64,000 bases of DNA from Platanthera guangdongensis. Taxonomy: Eukaryota > Streptophyta > Magnoliopsida > Asparagales > Orchidaceae. The position numbers and the translations under genes are program-made. Location: the NCBI GenBank assembly GCA_039583875.1, contig CM077158.1, positions 243,459,447 through 243,523,446 on the forward strand. Reading direction: 5' to 3'. The stretch's first letter is position 1. Every line of letters begins with the position of its first letter. The notes under the pieces are model-generated. The model worked only from the letters and a program-made list of their open reading frames with translations. It was not told the origin of the DNA and did not search any database. Positions 20,979 through 31,800 of the stretch are shown here, piece by piece.

Positions 20979-21427
20979 GTGATTGTTAATCGCAACCCGT
21001 TATTGGCTAGTCGCATCCCAAAATCTCATAATTTTTCGCGTCTTTTCGAAATACGTCTTATACATGCAATATTAGGAAACGTGCTCAACACGAAAGTTGT
21101 AGATCTCGTGGAGATCTACAACTTTCGTGTTGATCACTTTTCCTAAAAATGCATGTACAAGACGTACTTTGAAAATATGCCTAGGTTTTGAGCCCTTTAA
21201 AAATACGCCTTTAAAAATACGCCTTGTACATGCAATTTCAGGAAAAGTGTTCAACACGAAAGTTGTAGATCTCGAATTGTAGATCTCGTCGAGATCTACA
21301 ACTTTCGTGTTGAATACTTTTCCTGAAATTGGATGTATAGGACATATTTCGAAAAGACGCGAAATGTTTGGAGATTTTGCGGTGCGACTAATCAATAACA
21401 GATTGCGCTTAACAATTGCCACAAACA
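20979..21427. mobile_element. Two-hairpin foldback element, copy 1
   Basis: The outer ends are inverted: GATTGTTAATCGCAACCCG, then GGCTAGTCGCATCCC at the left; TGCGACTAATCAATAACAG, then GCGCTTAACAATTGCC at the right. Inside are two successive hairpins, each made of AACACGAAAGTTGTAGATCT and its inverse around a short loop (centres near 21111 and 21288). The second loop carries a partial extra copy of the stem word. No coding capacity. It starts about 300 bp after the STELLO stop codon. Other copies: 25018-25433 and 59145-59525. Confidence 0.88.
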
Positions 21428-22489
21428 AAGTCTTATATCAATATGTTACTTGAAATGAGAGTGCATTGCTATGAGTAAATGAGAACATAAGTATATTATT
21501 GCCTTCAATCAAAGAAAATAGAGTTGTGTGCATGAGCAAAAAAATGAGAGTTGCGAAGATAAGAATGTTTAGATAGATGTGTGGACACAAACTAAGGCCC
21601 TGCTAAATGTATTGGTGGGGGAAAAGAATTAAGTTCTATTCAGATAGTTATTCCATAAAATAAAATATGAAAATAATTATATTGTAAATTAATAGTATTG
21701 TACATGTTTTATACGCGAGGCAGGGTCTCAGGTCGTCCCCGGTCATGGCGAAATTTTTGCATCCGGAGTCCGAACTTCGGGTTCCTTCTTTCCGGGGTAA
21801 GGAAACGGGTTCACCAATCCCCAAGTTTTTTTAGTTTTTGATCACCACCTCACCTCTTCCATGCGGCAAACTGGTATGGCTCCCGGATGGAGATTTAGGG
21901 ACGGGCTACGGACCTAAAAATCTCCCCCGGTCATGACACTCACCCGACCTCACGTTGTGGACCCTGGAGCACTATATCATGGATGACATTTCACAGTTTG
22001 TGTGCTCTGGGATTTGCGAGTGGCGGGAGCGACATGTGATCAGGCGGCTGTTGTGATTGGGTACGGCCGCACCGAGAGCAACAAGCACACGCAAAGCTGC
22101 TCGTTATTTTAAAAGACATAAATAAAGCGCCATTTTTCAAAATTATTGAAAAGAGAATGAGCAATGAGAAGCATTCAAAATTCTCAAATATAGTTTTATA
22201 ATTTTAACCTAATTACTTAATATATACTATAATTTATTTCAAAAATAAAATTAAATATAATGCTCATTCAAATAATTACTTCCCATCTCCAAATTAAAAA
22301 TTATGATACAAATTTATAAAATCAATAAAGTTTGCAGTGTAACACAAATACCTACTATGATAGACTACTATTAGACATGCCATCGTTATTTTTGAGGAAG
22401 ATTGTTAGTAGACATGTCAGTGATATTTTTAAGAGTAACATTAATTGATATTGTGTTTATTTTAAGCTACATTAATTAATTATGCAGTT
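21428..22489. other. AT-rich intergenic DNA with an unassigned GC-rich island
   Basis: No gene found. A GC-richer block at about 21700-22105 stands out in AT-rich surroundings. It repeats the word CCCCGGTCATG (near 21737 and 21929), and includes GGAGTCCGAACTTCGGGTTC. It could be part of an unrecognised repeat. No poly(A), LTR or TIR edges could be fixed. Confidence 0.4.
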
Positions 22490-22907
22490 AGGAGTGCAAA
22501 AAAAGTCCACTAAGCTCATGCCGAGCTCGAGCCCCTGGGTCGGGGCTTTTTTGTCGCCCGACACAGGCCAGGCCCTGCTTAAATTGGCCCTAGACCTCGC
22601 TATAATATGGGGGCCTGTCTGAGTCCCCCAGCAAGCCCCCAAAAGGGCCGCCCACCATTTTAAAATGCTGGGACAGCATTTTTAATGCTAGGACCTGCAT
22701 TTTTAATGTTGGGAGCAGTTATGCTCAAGGTCTTTCACGACGGGATGGTCCAGGGGCTCAACCGGACCAGGCACTAGGTCGAGCCTTAACCAAATAAGGG
22801 GGCCTGGTGAGCCCCCTTAGGTCTGGTCCGGGCCTTATCGGGCTCAAACTCAAACAGATCTGGGTCAAGCAATCGGGCCTGTGCCAAATTTGCATCCCTA
22901 GATGTAG
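22490..22907. mobile_element. Foldback element with AGGGATGCAAA-type ends
   Basis: The left end TTAGGAGTGCAAAA pairs with the right end TTTGCATCCCTA. Inner GGGCC- and GAGCCC-rich arms are also roughly inverted. The element is flanked by direct repeats of about 30 bp (GTGTTTATTTTAAGCT then ATTAATTAATT) at 22453-22483 and 22910-22940, far longer than a usual target duplication. Confidence 0.6.
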
Positions 22908-23329
22908 TGTTTATTTTAAGCTGTATTAATTAATTGATATGGTCGTGTAAATCAAATTTGTTTGATTTGATACAAGCTGGAATTATGATACCATAATATG
23001 AGCTTATCAATTGAAAAATAAATAATGTGATAAATTATTAAGTGATATAATGATGTTATTAGGACAAAATGATAGTCTTTATATGGGCTGGCCGATAAAA
23101 AATAAATAAATAATAAACAGTAGAAAACAGACATTTTAAATAAATAAATAATGATAAAAATATTTAAATTATAAAAAAAACTTATTCAGATTAATAAGAA
23201 AAGAGTTCATTTCTGAAAGAGAGCAGATGTAAGCATTGTGAAGCTTACCACCTAAGTCCTTAAAAGCAAAATTTTTGGGTCCAACCCTCGAGAACATATT
23301 TATATCTAGACGCGCAATATTTCGACATA
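22908..23329. other. AT-rich spacer, no gene seen
   Basis: AT-rich low-complexity DNA between the foldback element and the 281-bp array. Short open frames here have no recognisable content. Confidence 0.5.
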
Positions 23330-24660
23330 GCCGCACATTTTGATTTTGCGAAATGGAAGTAATAAGTCAAAAATCTCAAATACAACTCGATTATTGCAGA
23401 TACCACTCATTTTTCATAGAGTAAAATAAAAAAAAACGAGATATTTCGTTCCACATGTCAGTATCTCGTGAGCCCCTAAAACAAAAATCTGTGTCTGAAG
23501 CTCAAACCCAAAATTTCGGCCATCTAAAAATACGAACTCTTTCATTTCTACGTGTGCGAAATGACGAAACGCCAATAATTCAATTGATTTTAGTTGACAC
23601 CTAGCGGCAAAATTTGGTTGTGTGAATGGCGGTAACAAGTCATAAATCTCAAATACAACTCAGCTATCTCGAATACACACATTATCACAGCTATTAGCGT
23701 GAAAATAAAAACGAGATATTTCGTTCCACATGTCAATATCTCGTGAGCCCCTGAAACAACAATCAGTGTATAAAGCTCAGACCCAAAAAATTTGGCCATC
23801 TAAAATACGAACTCCTCCATTTCTACGTTGATTGGTGCGAAATGACGAAATGCCAATAATTCAATTGATTTTAGTTGACACCTAGCGGCAAAATTTGGTT
23901 GTGTGAATGACGGTAACAAGTCATAAATCTCAAATACAACTCAGCTATCTCGAATACACACATTATCTCAGCTATTAGCGTGAAAATAAAAACGAGATAT
24001 TTTGTTCCACATGTCAGTATCTCGTGAGCCCCTAAAACAAAAATCTGTGTCTGAAGCTCAAACCCAAAAATTTCGGCCATCTAAAAATACTGACTCCTTC
24101 ATTTCTACGTTGATTGGTGCGAAATGACGAAATGCCAACAATTCAATTGATTTAGTTGACACCCAGCGGTAAATTTTGGTTGTGTGAATGGCGGTAACAA
24201 GTCATAAATCTCAAATACAACTTAGCTATCTCGAATACACACATTATCTCAGCTATTAGCGTGAAAATAAAAATGAGATATTTCGTTCCACATGTCAGTA
24301 TCTCGTGAGCCCCTGAAACATAAATCTGTGTCTGAAGCTCAGACCCAAAAATTTCGGCCATCTAAAAATACAAACTCCTTCATTTCTACGTTGATTGGTG
24401 CGAAATGACGAAATGCCAATAATTCAATTGATTTTAGTTGACACAGCGGCAAAATTTGGTTGTGTGAATGGCGGTAACAAGTCATAAATCTCAAATACAA
24501 CTCAATTATCTCGAATACACACTTTATCTCAGCTATTAGCGTGAAAATAAAAACGAGATATTTCGCCCACGAACCCAAAACCAGTATCTCATAAATCCCA
24601 AAAACAAAAATCTACGTCCGGAACACGAACCCAAAAATTTCGCCCACCAAATGCCAATAA
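23330..24660. repeat. 281-bp tandem array, about five units
   Basis: Marker words GCGGTAACAAGTCATAAATC, GAGATATTTCGTTCCACATG and GCGAAATGACGAAATGCC recur with a 281-bp spacing (for example near 23632, 23912, 24192 and 24471). First and last units are partial and diverged. The identical 69-codon minus-strand frames repeated every 281 bp are by-products of the array. Confidence 0.9.
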
Positions 24661-24747
24661 TTCAAATGATTTATTGATTTTAGTTGATTTATTAAATCAA
24701 ATTATTTCTGTAATTATCCTTCTAAGTTCTAATGTCTAATTAATTGG

Positions 24748-25010
24748 GACTTTTGACATTTTGCACCCTCAAAAATATCGCTTTTGACACTTTGCACTTC
24801 AAATATTTAAATATTACACTTTGCATCCCTCCATTCTCATATTCTTGACACTTTGCACCATAACAAAAGTAATTTTTGATAGCTGAATTTAAAGGCGTAT
24901 GATGTAAAGTGTCAAGAATATGAGAGTTGAGGGTGCAAAATATAATATTTAAATATTTGAGATGCAAATAGTCAAAAATGATATTTTAGGACGTGAAAAG
25001 TTTGAAGGGC
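24748..25010. mobile_element. AT-rich foldback element with TTTGACA...TTTGCACC arms
   Basis: The left half repeats TTTTGACATTTTGCACCCTC, TTTGACACTTTGCACTTC and TCTTGACACTTTGCACC. The right half carries the inverse (GTAAAGTGTCAAGAATATGAG, shortened here to its core GTAAAGTGTCAAG, and GAGGGTGCAAAAT). It is a loose inverted repeat of about 260 bp with no coding capacity, and lies just left of the next foldback element. Confidence 0.6.
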
Positions 25011-25017
25011 CCTTAAT

Positions 25018-25433
25018 TAAGGCGATTGTTAACCGCAACTCGTAATTGTCTAGTTGCACCCAAAAATCTTCGAATGTTTTGCGCCTTTTCGAAATATGTC
25101 TTGTACATGAAATTTCAGGAAAAGTGTTCAACACGAAAGTTGTAGATCTCGTCGATATCTACAACTTTCGTGTTGAACACTTTTCCTGAAATTGCATGTA
25201 CAAGGCGTATTTCGAAAAGACGCAAAACCTGAGCATACTTTCAAAGTACGCCTTGTACATGTATTTTTAGTAAAAGTGATCAACAAGAAAGTTGTAGATC
25301 TCGTCGATATCTACACCTTTCGTTTTGAACACTTTTCCTGAAACTGCATGTACAAGTCGTATTTTGAAAAAACGTAATAAATTGAGAGATTTTGGGATGC
25401 GACTAGCCAATAAGGGTGCGGTTAACAATGGCC
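25018..25433. mobile_element. Two-hairpin foldback element, copy 2
   Basis: Outer ends: AGGCGATTGTTAACCGCAAC at the left, GTGCGGTTAACAATGGCC at the right. The first hairpin centres near 25152 (AAGTTGTAGATCTCGTCGAT, then ATCTACAACTTTCGTG), with a stem reaching back to GCGCCTTTTCGAAATATG. The second centres near 25303. It is the best-preserved copy. It ends about 390 bp before the kinase start codon, so it may lie in or near that promoter. Confidence 0.9.
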
Positions 25434-25825
25434 TTGATTAATTGCCCGGCAAAGTGTCAATAATGTCATTGTTTCCTGACTTGCACCCTATTACACCCAA
25501 ATGTGACTTCTAGTAGGCCAGAGCTCATTCTTGTGAAGTGGTATAATTTTGCGTGAGTTTTAATGGGTGCACTTAAAGAGAATTATATAATTGTAGTCAA
25601 ATTTCCAATAAAAGCCCTCCTTCATCTTGACTATTCTCCTAGTGGAGAGACAGTCAAAGGCTCGTTCTGCACTCTCCCGCCGCACATCTCCCCGCCGATC
25701 ATCGCCCCTCCGCCGCCGGTGTCATCGAGCTCAAATCTAGGGTTTCCGAGTCCCGACCAGTGACTTCCTCCGCCGGAAATTTGATGATATCTCTGCTGAG
25801 GCCATGATCTTAAAGTAGATTCAAG
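25434..25825 (+). promoter_or_regulatory. Promoter and 5' UTR region of the kinase gene
   Basis: From the foldback element to the ATG. The last 200 bp are C-rich (CTCCCGCCGCACATCTCCCC), typical of a plant 5' UTR. No clear TATA box is seen. Two tiny upstream ORFs lie just before the start codon (25784-25818). Confidence 0.5.
25784..25818 (+). promoter_or_regulatory. Two overlapping upstream ORFs before the kinase ATG
   Basis: uORF1 at 25784-25807 encodes MISLLRP and stops with TGA. uORF2 at 25804-25818 encodes MILK and stops with TAG. They overlap in the tetranucleotide ATGA, a stop-start arrangement. The main ATG follows only 8 nt after uORF2. If the transcript begins upstream of 25784, both would be met first by scanning ribosomes and could lower kinase translation. 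The transcription start is inferred, not seen. Confidence 0.5.
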
Positions 25826-28800
25826 ATGGGGTGCGTTCTAGGTCGTCACGCTTCCTCGGTCACCTCCTCACGCCGGCGCGATGAAAACAAAGTGGCCGCG
25901 CCTGTTGGTCGGAAATCACACGCAGCTTCTCTCAACATCGAGGTCGTCGCATCCGGCGCCGCCGCGGAGCCGGCACAAGAGAAGCCGCCACTTCTCCGCC
26001 CGCGGCCCAGGGGAGGAAGCATTCCCGGTCAATCTGTTGGAGATCAGGTCGCCGCTGGATGGCCGCAATGGCTTTCGGAAGTCGCCGGAGAAGCCATTAA
26101 TGGCTGGACTCCTCGCCGCGCCGATACCTTCGAGAAGCTCGCTAAGGCAGGCCACATGCTTCACTCACTCCCCCTTTCATTCCATCCTTTGTATTCTGTT
26201 TTTGTTTCACTGAAATCAGAAACTCTGTGTTAAGATCGGCCAAGGAACTTACAGTAACGTGTACAAAGCTAGGGATGCTGAGACTGGCAAAATTGTTGCT
26301 CTGAAGAAGGTTCGTTTCGACAATTTGGAGCTGGAGAGTGTGAAGTTCATGGCTAGGGAGATCCAGATTCTTCGTCGGCTAGATCACCCCAATATTGTGA
26401 AGTTAGAGGGATTGGTTACTTCAAGAATGTCTTGCAGCTTGTATTTAGTGTTTGAATACATGGAGCATGATCTTGCAGGGCTTGCTGCCTGCACACCTAC
26501 CAAGTTCACAGAGCCTCAGGTTTGATACATAATGGATTGCTACTTGTTTCTCAGCTTGGATTAATCATCAGAATTGCAGGAATTGTCAATCTAAAATGCT
26601 CTGGTTTTGGCAGGTGAAGTGTTATGTTAAGCAGTTGTTGTCTGGGTTGGAGCATTGTCATAGCAGGGGGGTTTTGCACAGGGATATCAAGGGCTCCAAT
26701 TTGCTGCTGGGTAATGATGGAGTGCTTAAGATTGCGGATTTTGGGTTAGCATCCTTCTTTGATCCAAACCGCAAGCAACCCATGACCAGTAGGGTTGTTA
26801 CTTTATGGTATCGGCCGCCTGAGCTCCTTTTAGGGGCAACAAATTATGCTGTTGGTGTGGACCTATGGAGCGCGGGATGTATTTTGGCTGAGTTGTTGGC
26901 TGGAAAGCCAATCATGCCCGGACGAACTGAGGTGAGGTTTATATATTATCCGCCAAAACATTAATATATTTTTAGGGTGATGTTATATGCACATCATTTT
27001 TGGCTATGTGCAGTTCAAGGATAAATGCAGACCAAACAAAAAAAATCAAAGCTGTGAACCCATATAGACCTTGGCCTGCACATAACCATCAGAAATTGCG
27101 CGACCTGCACATAGCCGAAATCGGCTTGCATATAGTTATTGCCTATTTATGTTTGTACTGAACACTTAGCTGAAGTACCTCACAATTTTATTTTACTATT
27201 ATATTATGTTAGAGTAGTTACCATTTAGTGGTCTTTTAGCCAATGAGCCAAGTTTAGTGGACACTTATTAACTCCTGTAATGAACATTCTTATTCATGTA
27301 TGTATTAATAAAATGTCTTCATCTCTGTTTACTTTAGTTCTTATTCAATGTTAGATATTGGATGAAGTATTTAAGTCATATATAATAATAGGGCATAGTA
27401 CACATGATGAAGACCATGGCCTCGGTTTTTCCACACCCAAAACCGAAACCGAATCGAACCCAATCGGTTTGGTTTGGTTTGGTTCGTTTTTTTACCCGTC
27501 GGTTCGGTTTTCTACATTTGCTTCAAAAGTGTTTTATATTTTATTATATGCATGAGTTATATCATTAAATTCTATGAGAATTTTGAACTATAAGAACATT
27601 TATATTAACTAGTGCACAAAAAATTTAGAACGATTTAAAATGGGGTTTGGCAGAACTAAAAAAACTATTAAACTAGTAACATTTACAGAAGTAAAATCAT
27701 ATATTTCGGTTCGGTTTTTTCGGTTTGCACCATGTGCAAATCAAACATATATAATAATAGGGCATTGTACACATATGATGGAGACCATGACCTCGGTTTT
27801 TACACACCCAAAACAGAAACCGAATCGAACCCAATCGGTTCGGTTTGGTTCAGTTCGTTTTTTTACCCGTCGGTTCAGTTTTCTACATTTGCTTCAAAGT
27901 TGTTTTATATTTTATTATGTGTATGAGTTATGTCATGAGTTATATCATTAAATTCTATGAGAATTTTGAACTATAAGAAGAACATTTAGATTAATTAGTG
28001 CACAAAAAAATTTAGAACGATTCAAAATGGAGTTTGGCAGAACTAAAAAAGCTATTAAACTAGAAACATTTTACAGAAGTAACATCATATATTTCGGTTC
28101 GGTTTTTTCGGTTTGCACCATGTGCAAATCAAACATATATAATAGGGCATTGTACACATATGATGGAGACCATGGCCTCGGTTTTTACACACCCAAAACA
28201 GAAACCGAATCGAACCCAATCGGTTCGGTTTGGTTCGGTTCGTTTTTTACCCGTCGGTTCAGTTTTCTACATTTGCTTCAAAGTTGTTTTATATTTTATT
28301 ATGTGTATGAGTTATGTCATGAGTTATACCATTAAATTCTATGAGAATTTTGAACTATAAGAAGAACATTTAGATTAATTAGTGCACAAAAAAATTTAGA
28401 ACGATTCAAAATGGAGTTTGGCAGAACTAAAAAAGCTATTAAACTAGAAACATTTTACAGAAGTAACATCATATATTTCGGTTCGGTTTTTTCGGTTTGC
28501 ACCATGTGCAAATCAAACATATATAATAGGGCGTTGTACACATATGATGGAGACCATGGCCTCGGTTTTTACACACCCAAAACAGAATCCGAATCAAACC
28601 CAATCGGTTCGGTTTGGTTCGGTTCGTTTTTTACCCGTTGGTTTAGTTTTCTACATTTGCTTCAAAGTTTTTTTATATTTTATTATGTGCATGAGTTATG
28701 TCATGAGTTATATCATTAAATTCTATGAGAATTTTGGACTATAAGAACATTTAGATTAATTAGTGCACAAAAAAATTTAGAACAATTCAAAATGGAGTTT

Positions 28801-31800
28801 GGCAGAACTTAAAAAGCTATTAAACTAGTAACATTTTACAGAAGTAACATCGTATATTTCGATTCAGTTTGCACAACCGAATCGAAATGAGATCGGTTTT
28901 CAACCACTTGAATCCAAAACCGATCCGAACCAGTTGATTCGATTTGAAAATCAGTTTGGTTGGATTGGTTCAGTACGTTTCGATCAGTTTTGGTTTTTTA
29001 TGCACACCCCCTACTTTCGAGAAGGATGTCTCATTTCAATGTTATTTGTATGGAGACACTAGTGCTTGTGCGAGGTTGCTTATTAGAGGACAAGTATATA
29101 GAACAACTCTTTAGTACGTTTTTTTATTAACAATATCCTGTCAAAAATATTTTTAGAAGCTACAATAGTGCGGGTTTAATCCTTAAACTCAGCTTCTGCG
29201 CTGCACCTTGAGACGACATATTGTTTTTTACTTCTCCAAGTGACTAAGTTTCCCCCAACAAATGAACAATACCCGAATGTAGATCGTTGTATTCAACGGA
29301 CCCAGCCCATTTATCATCAGTAAAAACTTCAATGTCAAAATTTGTATTGGGAGTGAACATGATTCCCCTTCTTGGTGAAATCTTCAAATACCTCAAAATT
29401 CTATGAACAACATCCAAATGTCTCAGCTTTGGGGAATGCATATGTTGGCTAATGACTCCCGCAACATAAGCTATATCGGGACGAGTATGAGGTACATATA
29501 TTAATCTTCCAACAAGACGTTGATAGACGACCATGTCTTCAATAAGGTCACCATCATCTATTCCAAGATTATGATTCACCTCCATAGGTGTATCAACAGG
29601 TCTTCAACCGCTCATACTAGATTGTTCCAAAAAATCAAGAGTGTATTTCCTCTCGAAGATGAAGATACCCCGTTTCGATCTTGCTACCTGAATTCTTAAA
29701 AAATACTTAAGTTTCCCCTGATCTTTTACTTTCAACTTTCTTGCCAAATTCACTTTCAAAACTTTTACTTCTTCAATATCATCTTCTGTTATGACGATGC
29801 CATGAACATAGATAATGAGAACAGTTAATAGATTTGCTCTCCGTTTAATAAGCAAAGTATGATCAACATGTCTTTGTTTGTATACAAGTGAAATCATGAC
29901 TTTGTCAAACCGACCAAACCAATCCCTCCTAGATTGCTTTAGGCCATAAAGTGCCCTTTTTAACCGACACACTTTCCCTTCAGATCCGGAAGGGGAAAAA
30001 CCTAGAGAGAGTCATATATACCTTTTCATCTAAATTCCCATGAAGGAAAGCATTCTCCACATCCAATTGGATAGGGTGCCAACCCTTTCCCGCAACACAT
30101 GATAACAAAATTCGTATAGAGTTTATTTTTGCGATGGGGGCAAAATTGTCTTGATAATCAATCCCCAAGATTTGAGTATACCCTCTTGCCACCAACCTTG
30201 GTTTGAATCGTTCAACCAAACCTTCATAGTTCTGCTTCACGGTACCCACTTACAACCGACGACCTTCTTTCCATACAGAAGATGAGTTAGGTCCCAAGTA
30301 TTATTTTTTTCCAAAGCGTTCATTTCCTCAATCATAGCTGCTTTTTTCTGTTGATCTCCAAGTGCCTCCTACCATTTGGACGGAATGAAGACAGATGCAA
30401 GGGAGGAGACAAAAGCTTTATAAGAAGAAGTTAGAGCCTCATAGGAAACATAACGAGATTGTGAATGTTGGGTGCACGATTTGATACTTTTTCGAGGGCA
30501 ATGAGAGGTTCAGAAGAATCCGTTGACAAAGCTGGCATTGGCGCTGGTGGCGTGCCTGTGTGTTAGCTCTACCCCGTCTAGTGTACACATATAACTCATG
30601 CTCTTTATAAGGAGACTCCCCTGATTATCAGTCTCAGACCCTCAACAGTAGGAAAAGAATGTGAAGGAGGAATCAGTAAGGGTAAAATAAGCGAGTAGAA
30701 AGGTTTAAATAATTTTCAATAGGAGCTGTTGGACTAAAGAAAAGTATTTACTACAAGGGCCCCTTAATATTGGCCTATTACAATGGGATTTAACGTAAAT
30801 AAACTGAGAGATACTCCTTTCCTGTGATATGTGGTATGACATTTCTGTGTTAGTCTAGGTTTGGCAATGACTTTTTTGTTTTAATTTGTTGCATCATGAA
30901 AACTTGCAAGTTGCAACACGAGTCATATTCAAGCCCCTTATATAAGATTGAGTTTGTGTTTTCCCTTCAAAGTACAGTACATAGATTCCGCCAAGTCACA
31001 CAAAATGAGAGGAAAGGGCAATGCGAGGTTCAAAAGAATCCGTTGACAAAGCTGGCATTGGCAATGGTGGCGTGTGATGAACCTGTGTATTTGCTCTACC
31101 CCGTCTAGTGTACACATGTAACTCCTGTTCTTTATAAGGAGGCTCCCTCTGATTAAGAGTCTCAGACTCTCAGTAGTAGGAAAAGAATGTGGAGGAGGAA
31201 TCAGTAAGGGTAAAATAGGTGAGTAGAGATGTTAAAATAACTTCTAAAAGAAGCTATTGGACTAAAGAAAAGTATTTACTGCAAGGGCCCATTATAATTG
31301 GCCTATTACAATGAGATTTAACATAAATATTCAGTCAAACTGAGAGAATCTCCTTTCCTGTGATGTGGTATGACATTTCTGTGTTAGTCTAGGCTTTGCA
31401 ATGACTTTTTTGTTTTAATTTGCTGCATCATGAGAACTTGCAACACGAGTCATCTTCAAGTCCCTTATATAAGATGGAGTTTGTGTTTTTCCTTCAAAAT
31501 ACAGTACATAGGTTCCTTCCTCCAAGTCACACAAAATGAGAGGAAAGGTGCTACAACTAGAGAAGAAATACGAGCAAAAACGAGACAAGATTGCACTGAT
31601 AAAGAATACGGATACAATCCGGAGCGAACTCCGGTCAAGATCAAGGAGGTTGGGTCCTCCAATGATCCCTCTCTCAAATGAGAGCCCAAAACCCTAAAGA
31701 TCCAAAGATGAGAAAACATCTAAACCCCTCCCCCATATATATATGAGGGAGGGAAAATATTACAAGAAAATAAACTTAATCAATATGCCTTAATTAATAC

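Noticed and set aside
23590..24361. Three near-identical 69-codon minus-strand frames
   Set aside because: They recur every 281 bp because of the tandem array. No known domain; the frames are not kept in the diverged end units.
25881..26213. Alternative frames over kinase exon 1
   Set aside because: Shadows of the GC-rich first exon. The chosen frame alone joins to the kinase domain.
27640..28744. Repeated 100-codon plus-strand frames
   Set aside because: By-products of the 385-bp array in a kinase intron.
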